In this document: positions 8,643 to 16,790 of the stretch, in pieces | Position numbering within the stretch: the first letter of the stretch is position 1 | How the letters are laid out: each line of letters begins with the position of its first letter | From: Planctomycetota bacterium | GTDB lineage: Bacteria; Planctomycetota; SZUA-567 | DNA length: 64,000 nt | Direction of reading: 5' to 3' | Assembly (NCBI GenBank): GCA_031254915.1 | Contig: JAIRTL010000037.1 | Location: forward strand, 1-64,000 | Notes under the pieces: generated by a model | Told to the model about the DNA's origin: nothing | What the model saw: the letters and a program-made list of their open reading frames with translations, nothing else | The model's database searches: none | Program-made: the position numbers and the translations under genes

Positions 8643-9455
8643 GTGTCCCCCGCGCTCCATCCGACGGTCGAACTATACGTAAACAGCCGGGAACTCGCGG
8701 AAACGTACGACGAATATTTCGGCGCAACGCCGCTGTTTCGCTTCGACCGGCGTTTCGTCGCGAAGCATCTCCGGCTTCCGCGCGATCCCGCCTTCGGCCA
8801 TTCGGTGCTCGACCTCGGCTGCGGCACCGGGCGGCACGTGGCGCTGTGCGCCGAAAACGGCTGCCTGGCGACCGGAGTCGACCTGAACCCGCACATGCTC
8901 TCCAAGGCGGAGCAAACGCTCAAGCGGCGCAACATCCCGTTTTCACGCGCCGCCGACGCGGGAAACGAAATCCGGGCCCGCCTAGTCATGGGCGATTTTC
9001 TCAACCCGCCGCTCCCGGAAGGACAGCGCTTCGACGCCGCGCTCATGATGTTCAGCACTCTCGGGCTTGTCGAGGGCGGCGACAATCGCAGGACGTTCCT
9101 TGCCGGACTTCGCAACCGGCTCAAGCCGGGGGGCATCCTGATCCTGCACGTCCACAACGAATTGCGGCATCGCAGGGCCGGCCTTCTCGGCCGCCTGGAC
9201 GAGTGGCGGGGGGAAATGCGCGGACTTGAACCCGGGGACCATATACAGGAAAAGTATCGCGGCGTCCTCGACCTGTATCTGCATTGCTTCACGCCCCGCG
9301 AATTGACCTCGCTGCTTGTCGAGGCCGGATATACGCTTGTGGAATTCCTTCCCCTGAACGAAAATCGGGACGGCCCTCTCGACCCGCACGCCGATCCGGA
9401 GAGCGCGAACGGGTTTCTCGTGGCCGCGCGGACCGTTTTTCCGGGCGGGGCCTGA
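8643..9455 (+). CDS. Class I SAM-dependent methyltransferase
   Basis: Protein of 270 residues from GTG 8643 with AGGG upstream. Motif I is VLDLGCGTGRHVALCA (about residue 56), followed by an acidic residue ending strand 2 (TGVDLNPHML) and the motif VMGDFLNPPL; the post-motif LKPGGILILHVHNE is typical. A substrate cannot be assigned. It follows metX by 61 bp, the place of metW in many genomes, but it does not look like MetW, which is shorter and lacks this C-terminal region. The stop codon lies within the first bases of repeat copy C. Confidence 0.8.
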   Translation: MSPALHPTVELYVNSRELAETYDEYFGATPLFRFDRRFVAKHLRLPRDPAFGHSVLDLGCGTGRHVALCAENGCLATGVDLNPHMLSKAEQTLKRRNIPFSRAADAGNEIRARLVMGDFLNPPLPEGQRFDAALMMFSTLGLVEGGDNRRTFLAGLRNRLKPGGILILHVHNELRHRRAGLLGRLDEWRGEMRGLEPGDHIQEKYRGVLDLYLHCFTPRELTSLLVEAGYTLVEFLPLNENRDGPLDPHADPESANGFLVAARTVFPGGA

Positions 9456-9544
9456 AATTGTGAAAATGGGGAGAAGAGGTTGCCCCCACCATCTCTTGCC
9501 GCGCACAGTCCGGGGAATCACAATTTCAAGACGCAAACAGTATA
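9444..9544 (+). repeat. Dispersed intergenic element, copy C (shorter)
   Basis: Third copy, about 100 bp. Its terminal arms GAAATTGTGA and TCACAATTTC are perfect over 10 bp. Compared with the other copies it lacks about 20 bp in the middle, including the GGCCAT-TTC-ATGGCC hairpin. Its left end overlaps the stop codon of the methyltransferase. It ends with CAGTATAA, like the GGTATA ends of copies B and D. Confidence 0.8.
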
Positions 9545-9649
9545 AGTCTTGTCATCAGACGCATTCATGGGTATATTTTGTCATGCCGGCGACAAGCGCG
9601 ACCGTCGGGCGCGCTCATTTTGCCGGCATGTCTCCGTGGAGGCGCGACC

Positions 9650-10060
9650 GTGATAGCGAAAGAAGGCAGATTGGGACGTGTCTTTGTCGTCGCCTTCGGG
9701 GTGGACGACGAATTTGCGGAAGCGCTGGAAAAATTCGCCGCCGAACGCGGCATCGGCGTCGCTCAGGTGCTGGTCACGACGGACAGAACGCTCTCGGGCA
9801 TCATCGCCCCCGGGGACGACGGCAAACCCGCTTTGACCTTCGCCGGGGAGTCGCCGGCGGAAGGCGTGGTCGGAGAAGCCGTCATCCAGGAGGTGCTTGG
9901 CGTCAAGTTACAACGTGAAACCGGTGGCGATCCCGGATTTCCGAGACTGCGGCCCGTGTCCGGATCGGTCGCGAGGGTCATGGAAAAGGCGGCGCCGTCG
10001 CCCCGGGCGGAAGGGCCAGCGACCGTCCCGATCTACCTGTTCAACGCGGAACTCAATTAG
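9650..10060 (+). CDS. PCC/DUF296-like small protein
   Basis: Protein of 136 residues from GTG 9650, chosen for the good ribosome-binding site GTGGAGG eight bases before it. The opening, RVFVVAFGVDDEFAEALEKF then AAERGIGVAQVL, resembles the PCC (plant-and-prokaryote conserved, DUF296) domain, and the end VPIYLFNAELN fits the final strand of that fold. PCC proteins are trimers, some linked to DNA-binding; their bacterial role is poorly known. It lies between repeat copy C and a membrane protein gene 29 bp downstream. The assignment rests on pattern only. Confidence 0.55.
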   Translation: MIAKEGRLGRVFVVAFGVDDEFAEALEKFAAERGIGVAQVLVTTDRTLSGIIAPGDDGKPALTFAGESPAEGVVGEAVIQEVLGVKLQRETGGDPGFPRLRPVSGSVARVMEKAAPSPRAEGPATVPIYLFNAELN

Positions 10061-10089
10061 GCGTTTGGAGGCGATGAGAGGAATACATC

Positions 10090-10728
10090 ATGGCTATGTA
10101 CAACAAAAAAGCGGCCGCCGCCGCTCGGGAGCGAATGGCCAAGAGGGCGCGCCGCGCCCAATTTTGGAAAAAGAATAAAAAGCGGGTGTTGATTATCATC
10201 CTGATCGCCATCGCCGTACCGATCATCGGTCTTCTCACCCCATGGGGCCCGGATTGGTATTACGCAAAAATTCAACGCGAAAAAATGCAAACGCCGGGCC
10301 GGCTGCGTCCTGGAACGCTCCAAAAATTGTTCACCCTTGGCGTCTTTTACGGCTATTCGATGAAAAGCGACAAGGCGCTGGAAATGTTCGACGAGATAGG
10401 ATTGGCGTTTTTCGGCGTTCCCCTGTCGAAATACGGCATGGATCCCAACCGCGGCTACGATGAGAGGATGAACAATATCGAGCGCAAGGCAAAGGGGCTG
10501 TCCGTCGGTCCGCCGTACGATGTCGATCGCTCCGATATAAAATACGTCGGCAACGCGATTTATCGCATCGGCCAGATCCTTGACACCCGGGGGGGCAGGC
10601 AGTTCACCTATATTCTGAACAAGGAATTCTACATGGGAATTCTCGATGAAGAATACCCCGACGAGCTTGATCCGGACACCACTCGCCTGATCAACGACCA
10701 GATGCTCAGATTCGAGGGGAGAAAATAA
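10090..10728 (+). CDS. Unknown single-pass membrane protein
   Basis: Protein of 212 residues that I do not recognise. The N-terminus is strongly basic (residues 5-30: many K, R and A), followed by one hydrophobic segment (about 31-50, RVLIIILIAIAVPIIGLL), so it probably sits in the inner membrane with the basic end in the cytoplasm. The remaining 160 residues are soluble, rich in charged and aromatic residues, with alpha-helical TPR-like spacing (KLFTLGVFYGYSMKSDKALE). GAGAGGA precedes the ATG. Codon use is less GC-rich than in neighbours. Confidence 0.7.
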   Translation: MAMYNKKAAAAARERMAKRARRAQFWKKNKKRVLIIILIAIAVPIIGLLTPWGPDWYYAKIQREKMQTPGRLRPGTLQKLFTLGVFYGYSMKSDKALEMFDEIGLAFFGVPLSKYGMDPNRGYDERMNNIERKAKGLSVGPPYDVDRSDIKYVGNAIYRIGQILDTRGGRQFTYILNKEFYMGILDEEYPDELDPDTTRLINDQMLRFEGRK

Positions 10729-10870
10729 CGGGAGGGCGTTTTGCGAAGTTAACCGGACATCCCATTGCGCATTTCGGCTTGTCCCGCCGCATCCCGAAAC
10801 GCCAGGTCTTTTGCGACAATTGATTACAATGCGCTTACCTATTGCGCGTCAAGGACGGGACCATCGATCT

Positions 10871-11551
10871 ATGACCACAGCCAAGGACAGTTCGCCGGCG
10901 GCGACAGCCATCGCTTTTCTCGAGGGAAAGGCGACCCAGCCCGGACCTCAGCCGCTGAATCCCATGGACCACCTCGCCTACGCGCTGATCCTGGATGCGG
11001 TGGAGTCGCCGGAAGCTGCGCTCGCGGCGATAACGCTGCTGCGCAAGACCTTCATCGACTGGAACGAGATCAGGGTCGCGCGCATTCAGGAAGTCGCGCG
11101 GGGACTGGGCGGCGAACCGTGGGCCGAGGAAACGGCGCTTCGCATCATCGAGGAATACAACGCCTTTTTCGAAAAACGCGGCTCCCTGTCGTACGATTTT
11201 CTCGCGTCCGCGAAAGCGGCGGAGGGCAGGAAGCTCCTGCAGCAGTTCCTCCCCCGCCTCCGCAAGGGGGCTTATGCGCTCCTTGTGTTTCAACATACGC
11301 CCGGCGCGTCGATGCCGCTGTCGGACGAAGCCGTGAAGGCGGCGAAAAAGCACGGCATCGCCGCCAAGGCGGGAGACCGCGGCCAGCTGTCCAGGACGCT
11401 GCAGGATGCGCTCGACATGGACGCAATTTGCAGGCTTCTGCAATATCTCGAAATAGAGGCGACCGGCAATCCGTACGGCGAGGCATTCAAGGCGGGAAGC
11501 GCCGCGAAGTCGCGCAAACCGACGACTGTCAAGGCGAAGAAGAAGAAATAA
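10871..11551 (+). CDS. Endonuclease III-like (HhH-GPD-like) protein, probably non-catalytic
   Basis: About 226 residues from ATG 10871. The segment TLLRKTFIDWNEIRVARIQE with surrounding helices resembles degenerate endonuclease III-like proteins found in several bacterial phyla. I see neither the catalytic Lys/Asp helix-hairpin-helix pattern nor the C-terminal FeS cysteine cluster of true Nth, so glycosylase activity is doubtful. The tail is lysine-rich (KSRKPTTVKAKKKK), suggesting nucleic-acid contact. It ends 13 bp before hisG, so the two are probably co-transcribed. Family assignment is tentative. Confidence 0.5.
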   Translation: MTTAKDSSPAATAIAFLEGKATQPGPQPLNPMDHLAYALILDAVESPEAALAAITLLRKTFIDWNEIRVARIQEVARGLGGEPWAEETALRIIEEYNAFFEKRGSLSYDFLASAKAAEGRKLLQQFLPRLRKGAYALLVFQHTPGASMPLSDEAVKAAKKHGIAAKAGDRGQLSRTLQDALDMDAICRLLQYLEIEATGNPYGEAFKAGSAAKSRKPTTVKAKKKK

Positions 11552-11564
11552 GGGGGAAACGCAC

Positions 11565-12437
11565 GTGCCGGAACTCAAAATCGGACTTCCCAAAGGCAGC
11601 CTGCAGGAATCGACCTTCGCCCTGCTGCGCGCCGCCGGATGGGACTTCTCCGTCTCCAGCCGCAGTTATTATCCGACCGGCAACGATCCGGAACTGAACG
11701 CCATGCTGGCCCGGCCGCAGGAAATGTCGCGTTACGTCGAACGCGGCGTCATGGACGCGGCCATCACCGGACTCGATTGGCCGCTCGATAACGGCTCCGA
11801 CGGGGAGGTGGTCGAAAGGCTCGTCTACGCCAAGGCGACGCGGAACCCGGTGCGCTGGGTGCTCGCGGTGCCGGAAGCGTCCGCCATAACCTCGGCGAAG
11901 GACCTCGAGGGAAAGACGATCTCGACCGAAGTCGTGAACCTGGCCAAAAAGTACCTCGACCGGCACGGAGTCAAGGCGAGGGTGGAGTTTTCGCACGGCG
12001 CGACCGAAGTCAAGGCGCCGCACCTCGCCGACGCCATCATCGACCTGACGGAGACGGGATCCAGCCTGCGCGCGAACCGGTTGCGCGTCATCGATACGGT
12101 CGCGGAATCGGTGACCGTGGTGGTGGCGAACCGGGAATCCATGAAGGACGCGTGGAAGAAGGAAAAACTCGGCGCGCTTGTCCTCATGCTCAAGGGCGCG
12201 CTTCTCGCCAAGGAGAAGGTGCTGCTCAAGCTAAACGCCCCGCGCAGCGAACTGGACAAGATCGTCGCCGTCCTGCCGAGCCTGCATTCGCCGACCGTGA
12301 ACGCCCTCAACGACGGGGGCTGGGCGGCGGTGGAGACGATCGTGGACACGGGCGTCACCAGGACGCTCATTCCGACGCTGAAAAGCCTCGGCGCGCAGGG
12401 AATACTCGAACTTTCCCTGAACGCGATCATTCCCTGA
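11565..12437 (+). CDS. hisG: ATP phosphoribosyltransferase, long form
   Basis: First enzyme of histidine synthesis (ATP + PRPP to phosphoribosyl-ATP). The 290 residues match the long HisG form, which has a C-terminal ACT-like domain for histidine feedback inhibition and needs no HisZ. Visible marks: KIGLPKGSLQEST at the start, DAAITGLDW, and the PRPP-loop region DLTETGSSLRANRLRVI (about 164-180). The C-terminal 75 residues carry LPSLHSPTVNAL of the regulatory domain. GTG start with AAGGGGGAAA upstream. hisD lies 26 kb away, so histidine genes are scattered. Confidence 0.92.
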   Translation: MPELKIGLPKGSLQESTFALLRAAGWDFSVSSRSYYPTGNDPELNAMLARPQEMSRYVERGVMDAAITGLDWPLDNGSDGEVVERLVYAKATRNPVRWVLAVPEASAITSAKDLEGKTISTEVVNLAKKYLDRHGVKARVEFSHGATEVKAPHLADAIIDLTETGSSLRANRLRVIDTVAESVTVVVANRESMKDAWKKEKLGALVLMLKGALLAKEKVLLKLNAPRSELDKIVAVLPSLHSPTVNALNDGGWAAVETIVDTGVTRTLIPTLKSLGAQGILELSLNAIIP

Positions 12438-12637
12438 CCGCGGTCCGGCGAGGCGGGACGCGGCCGGCGGAAAGGGAACGGTCCGGCCGGGGGGCGACAT
12501 TTTCCGGCGCATCGTGGTGCGGCCTGAACCGCGGTCGCCTTTTTCGGGGGCTTGGGGCATGGGGTTTCCGCGGGCGTCCGGCGGACAGCCGGCGGCGTCC
12601 GTTCGTCGGGCCGAAGTGGGGGTGACGAGGAATTTCC

Positions 12638-12943
12638 ATGAAGAAGTGCCATCACTGCGGAGAAGTGTGGGCGGAACGGGGATCTCCCGGAACGCGGGAG
12701 GATTGCCTTGAATGCGGCTATCCCCTGCATGTCTGCGCCAACTGCAAATTCTACGACGGCATGGCGCTGGAATGGTGCCGTGAACCGATGGCCCGCTCCG
12801 AGAAGCCGCACGATCCGAAGAAGTCAACCTCCTGCTCGTGGTTCGTGTTTCTCGACCCCGAGGAGGAACGCATCGACTCGGAGAAATCCAAGAGCGCCAG
12901 GATGGCGCTGGAAGAACTTTGCAAACCGCCGCCCAAGGCATAG
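12638..12943 (+). CDS. Small zinc-ribbon-like protein
   Basis: Protein of 101 residues with paired cysteines: CHHC (4-7), CLEC (near 25) and CANC (near 34), plus CREP and CSW further on. Such CxxC pairs suggest one or two zinc ribbons. The C-terminal third is charged and helical. I do not recognise a family with known function. It follows hisG by 200 bp of GC-rich sequence in which I see no gene, and is closed by a terminator hairpin at 12963. Confidence 0.75.
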   Translation: MKKCHHCGEVWAERGSPGTREDCLECGYPLHVCANCKFYDGMALEWCREPMARSEKPHDPKKSTSCSWFVFLDPEEERIDSEKSKSARMALEELCKPPPKA

Positions 12944-12962
12944 GCGGGCGGTATCGCGGTGA

Positions 12963-13001
12963 CGCCGGAATCGCGCGCGCTCGATTCCGGCGGTTGTTGT
13001 T
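12963..13001 (+). terminator. Likely intrinsic terminator before yebC
   Basis: Perfect 11-bp stem CGCCGGAATCG (12963-12973) and CGATTCCGGCG (12982-12992) with an 8-nt loop, followed by the T-rich but interrupted GTTGTTGTTT. It separates the zinc-ribbon gene from yebC. Confidence 0.75.
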
Positions 13002-13041
13002 TCCCAGGCGCGATTGATGGATTACTGAACGGGAGCCCCTT

Positions 13042-13794
13042 ATGGCAGGACACAGCCATTGGTCGAACATCCAGCACAAAAAAGCCGCCAAGGACAAAAA
13101 GAAGGGCAAGGTCCTTTCCAAACTCATCAAACTCCTTTGCACCGCCGTCAAGGAAGGCGGTTCCGGGAAACCGGAGGAGAATCCGCGCCTCAGGCTGGTT
13201 CTTGACAAATGCCGGCTCGCCAACATGCCCAAAGACAACATTAAGCGCGCGATCGAAAAGGCGGCCGGAGGAAGCTCGGGCTACGATCCGATGGTGTTCG
13301 AGGGGTACGCGCAGGAAGGCGTCGCCGTGGTGGTGGAATGCCTGACGGACAACACCCAGCGCACCGGTCCGGAAATCCGCTACATTTTCGACCGCGGCGG
13401 AGCGAAAATGGGCAAACAGGGCTCCGTCATGCATATGTTCCAGAGAAAAGGCGTCTTCCAGGTCGAAAAGGAAAAGGCGGACGAAGAGGCGCTCATGGAC
13501 GTCGTGATCGAGGCCGGCGCCGAGGATGTGGTCGACCAGGACACGTTTTTCGAAATATACGCTGATCCCAATTCCTTCATGGCAGTCAACGACGCGCTTG
13601 AAAAGGCGGGGATCGAGGTGCAAAGCTCCGAAGTCCAGCTCATCGCGGACAACCGCATCGAGGTCTCCCTTGATGCGGCGCAGAAGATTTCCAAACTTAT
13701 CGACCAGCTCGAGGAAAACGAGGACGTCCAGAACGTCTACACCAATTTCGACGTCTCGGCGGAAACGGCGGAACGGTTGGCGGCGGAAGTCTGA
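13042..13794 (+). CDS. yebC: YebC/PmpR/TACO1-family protein
   Basis: Protein of 250 residues starting MAGHSHWSNIQHKKAAKDKK, the diagnostic start of the family. YebC-like proteins have been described both as transcriptional regulators and as ribosome-associated factors that help translation of difficult proline stretches; which applies here cannot be told. Length and the three-domain layout are normal. It sits 4 bp before the SpoU-type methyltransferase gene, which suggests translational coupling and fits a translation-related role. Confidence 0.93.
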   Translation: MAGHSHWSNIQHKKAAKDKKKGKVLSKLIKLLCTAVKEGGSGKPEENPRLRLVLDKCRLANMPKDNIKRAIEKAAGGSSGYDPMVFEGYAQEGVAVVVECLTDNTQRTGPEIRYIFDRGGAKMGKQGSVMHMFQRKGVFQVEKEKADEEALMDVVIEAGAEDVVDQDTFFEIYADPNSFMAVNDALEKAGIEVQSSEVQLIADNRIEVSLDAAQKISKLIDQLEENEDVQNVYTNFDVSAETAERLAAEV

Positions 13795-13797
13795 CCC

Positions 13798-14628
13798 GTG
13801 CTCGAACAATCCGACCTCCTGGCCATCCGCCGCATCGCCAGCAAGGCCAACCCGAAAATAAAGGCGTGGGCTTCGCTGGCCGACAAACCGGCGCGCCGCG
13901 CCCTCGGCCTCACCCTGGCCGAGGGTCGCCGTTTGGTGGCGGACGCGCTGGCGCGCGGACGGGATTCCCGCTTCGAGCCCCGTGCCTTCCTCGTCTCGGA
14001 CGCCGGCGCGGCGCACGCCGAGGCGGGCGGACTGTTCGAGATGGCGCGGGGGCTCGGCATCGAATGCTTCAGCCTTTCCGATCCATGCTATGAAAAAATC
14101 AGCCGACTGGGCGCGCCCGAAGGGATCGCCCTCGTCTGCGGGCTCCCCGCCCGGGAAGACCTCGTCGCGCTGGCGGCGGAAGGAATATGGCTCGTCGCCG
14201 ACGGCGTCCAGGATCCTGGAAACGCCGGAGCGCTCGCCCGCACCGCCCTCGCCGCCGGCGCGGCCGGATGCCTTTTCCTGGACGGCGTCGACCCGACTTC
14301 CCCGAAGTTCCTGCGCGGCTCGATGGGAGCGGCGTTCGCGCTCGCCTGCCCCGCCATCGCCGCCGGGGAATTCGTCCGCCTGCGTCCCTCGCTGCCGCTT
14401 CGGCTCGTCGCGGCCGTTTCCGGAAACGGCGCGGTCGACTACCGCCTTCTCGACCGCCGTCCGCCGCTCGGAATCGTTGTCGGGGGCGAAAAGGGCATAT
14501 CGGACAACATTCTCGACCTCGCGGACGAACGGATTCACATCCCCCTGCAAGGCGGAGTCGAAAGTCTCAACCTCGCCGTCGCCGCCGGCGTCCTCCTTTT
14601 CTCGGGCGAGACCGGTGGGGCGCCTTAA
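13798..14628 (+). CDS. TrmH/SpoU-family RNA 2'-O-methyltransferase
   Basis: Protein of 276 residues from GTG 13798, directly after yebC. An N-terminal substrate-binding domain (to about 115) precedes the SPOUT knot: motif 1 ADGVQDPGNAGALARTAL, motif 2 GIVVGGEKGIS, motif 3 IPLQGGVESLNLAVAAG. These bind SAM in the trefoil knot and place the catalytic Arg/Asn. The target, a ribose in rRNA or tRNA, cannot be assigned. The arrangement resembles RlmB or AviRb-like enzymes. It is convergent with an M50 protease gene 130 bp further on. Confidence 0.88.
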   Translation: MLEQSDLLAIRRIASKANPKIKAWASLADKPARRALGLTLAEGRRLVADALARGRDSRFEPRAFLVSDAGAAHAEAGGLFEMARGLGIECFSLSDPCYEKISRLGAPEGIALVCGLPAREDLVALAAEGIWLVADGVQDPGNAGALARTALAAGAAGCLFLDGVDPTSPKFLRGSMGAAFALACPAIAAGEFVRLRPSLPLRLVAAVSGNGAVDYRLLDRRPPLGIVVGGEKGISDNILDLADERIHIPLQGGVESLNLAVAAGVLLFSGETGGAP

Positions 14629-14758
14629 CATCACATTTGGAACGCGTTGATCCCTCGTTGCGCGCCCCTCTCGGCGAATTTCCGCCAAACAACGAGAAAA
14701 TTCGCCTGCCGATCGACACGCCTCGACTGAACGCTTTCCAAATACAAATTGAAACGCC

Positions 14759-15466
14759 CTAAAGCCCCATCCCGAACCGCAGCAGTTGCCGGATGAAAAA
14801 ACCGAAAACCGGAGCAAAGACGCGGGGGAACGCCCACCAGGCGAGGAGCAGCCCGGCGGGACCGTAACTCGCCAACGTATGCCGGAGCCGCAGCCTGTCC
14901 TCCTCCGCCCTCACGAGGAGATACCACGCTTCAGAACCATCCATGGGAGGAAACGGCAGAAGGTTGAAGATGCAAAGGACGAGGTTGAGTTTGAACATGA
15001 CGGAAAGAATCAGCGCCAACGCGGCGGCGACCGAATTCGAGGGGTCGGCCGCGCTTGCCGGGTGCAGGGCTCCGAAATCGGGCGCGAAATAGCCGTAACG
15101 CATGCCGATCACCATGCACAGCCACGACAGGAGCGCCGGAACCAGGTGCGAGAGCGGCCCGGCCAGGGACATGACGAAGGCGCGCTTCGGATGCCGCGCC
15201 GCCCAAAAGGGATTGAACGGGACGCTGGCCCAGCCGAACATCCAGGAGCCGCGCATGAGAAAAAAGCTGACGATCGGCGCCAGCACCATGCCGACTTTCT
15301 CCCGCTGGATATGGGGAATGGGGTTGAGGGTCGCCTGCCCGCCTCCTATGCCGGTGTCGTCGCCGCCAAGCGCGGCGGCCGCGGCGTGCGCCGCCTCGTG
15401 AAGCGAGGTCGAGAACAGAAACACAAGATACCACACGATAAAATTGAGAAAAATGGACCCGTCCAT
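14759..15466 (-). CDS. Site-2-type (M50) membrane metalloprotease
   Basis: Protein of 235 residues, nearly all membrane-spanning. The zinc-binding HEAAH (about residue 23, in STSLHEAAHAAAAAL) and the second motif NLLPFPPMDGS (about 175) mark an M50 intramembrane protease of the short type without PDZ domains. Such proteins cleave membrane-bound regulators; no substrate (for example an anti-sigma factor) is visible nearby. ATG 15466 is preferred because the hydrophobic protein begins there; an in-frame ATG at 15505 would add 13 residues. It is divergent from ribF across 285 bp in which I see no further gene. Confidence 0.85.
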   Translation of the reverse strand: MDGSIFLNFIVWYLVFLFSTSLHEAAHAAAAALGGDDTGIGGGQATLNPIPHIQREKVGMVLAPIVSFFLMRGSWMFGWASVPFNPFWAARHPKRAFVMSLAGPLSHLVPALLSWLCMVIGMRYGYFAPDFGALHPASAADPSNSVAAALALILSVMFKLNLVLCIFNLLPFPPMDGSEAWYLLVRAEEDRLRLRHTLASYGPAGLLLAWWAFPRVFAPVFGFFIRQLLRFGMGL

Positions 15467-15751
15467 GTATTCCGTTTCGCTGCCCGCATGGGATGGCGTC
15501 CGCATTCCGATCCATTCTTGCCGGAAATGCGGTTTTCGGGTATCATCGCCGGAGTAAAACACGCCTCTCGCTCCTTCGGCTCCGTCACTATACGGGGGCG
15601 CGGGGGTGTTTTGCAAGACTCTATGCCGGCGCGGCCGAAAATTCCGCGATCCTCCGTCCTCCGCCGCGGCGCCGCGCGGCGGGGTCGGGTCGGCGATCGG
15701 GAAAACGGGATGACGCCGGGCATGCGGATTTCCTGGGCGAAAAGGCGACGA

Positions 15752-16702
15752 ATGCGCATATATGCCGTCCACGATTCCGCCCCGCTCGCCGAGCGCGGGC
15801 CGGCGGTTGCGTTGGGCGTTTTCGACGGCGTCCATCTTGGACACCAGGCGATTCTCCACGATCTGGTCGCGACCGCGCGCGGGCTGGCGGTCCCGGCGAT
15901 GGCGATCACCTTCACCAACCACCCCCGCACCACCCTCGGGCGGTCCGCGCCTCCCGGCATCACCGACCTGGAAACGCGGATCAAGCTGCTCGGCGGGACC
16001 GGCGTCGACGCGGTCTGGGCGCTCCCGTTCACGCCCGAGATGGCGGCGCTGCCGGGGCGGGAATTCGCCGAGGAATATTTTCACCGCCGGCTGAACGCCA
16101 GCGCCGTCGTCCTCGGGCGGACGGCGCACTTCGGCAAGGGGCGGGACGGCGACGCCGAAAACCTGGCCGAGTGGGCGAAGCCGTGGAACATGCGGGTCCT
16201 GGCGACGCCGCCCTTCGTGGTCGACGGCGCGCCGACGAGCAGCACCAGCATTCGTCTGGCGACCCAGTCGGGGGACATCGACCTGGCCGCGAGGATGCTC
16301 GGGCGTCCGTTTTCCGTCGTCGGCACCGTGGTCCACGGCCAGGGCATGGCGAAGGGATTCGGCTTCCCGACCCTCAACCTCGATCCCCATCACGAACTCA
16401 AGCCCCCCGCCGGCGTCTACCTGACGACGGTCGCCGTGGACGGAGTCGGCCGTCCCTCGATCACCAACGTCGGCCGGCCGCCGACCGAGGCGGAGATCGA
16501 GGCGGGAGTGAAGGACTTTCTCATAGAAACGCACCTCCTCGACTTCGACGGCGACCTCTACGACCGAGTGGCGGAGGTGTCCTTCCTCAAGAAGACCCGC
16601 GACGTCATGCGTTTCTCCGACCACGAGGAACTCAAGAAGCGGGTGGAAAAGGACATGGCGGAGGCGAAAAAGTTTTTTGAATCCGCGAGTCGGCAATCAT
16701 AA
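15752..16702 (+). CDS. ribF: Bifunctional riboflavin kinase / FAD synthetase
   Basis: Makes FMN and then FAD from riboflavin. Of 316 residues, the N-terminal half is the FMN adenylyltransferase (GVFDGVHLGHQAIL at about 27; SSTSIR at about 165) and the C-terminal half the flavokinase (FSVVGTVVHGQGMAKGFGFP near 187, then TLNLDP). Inside the adenylyltransferase half the usual vGxDFrFG motif reads LGRTAHFGKGRDGD, so the DF pair is replaced. ATG 15752 fits the family start; the frame is open far upstream, but that stretch is antisense to the protease gene and unrelated to RibF. Confidence 0.9.
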   Translation: MRIYAVHDSAPLAERGPAVALGVFDGVHLGHQAILHDLVATARGLAVPAMAITFTNHPRTTLGRSAPPGITDLETRIKLLGGTGVDAVWALPFTPEMAALPGREFAEEYFHRRLNASAVVLGRTAHFGKGRDGDAENLAEWAKPWNMRVLATPPFVVDGAPTSSTSIRLATQSGDIDLAARMLGRPFSVVGTVVHGQGMAKGFGFPTLNLDPHHELKPPAGVYLTTVAVDGVGRPSITNVGRPPTEAEIEAGVKDFLIETHLLDFDGDLYDRVAEVSFLKKTRDVMRFSDHEELKKRVEKDMAEAKKFFESASRQS

Positions 16703-16790
16703 GGCGCATGATCCCGACCGCCGCGCCGCCGCTTTTTGGCCTACGCCTTTTGATTTTTGACTTGCTCCGGTTTTCACGGAAAGGAACCGA

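Noticed and set aside
15506-16696. Long N-terminal extension of the M50 protease
   Set aside because: It is antisense to ribF and without hydrophobic or known content.
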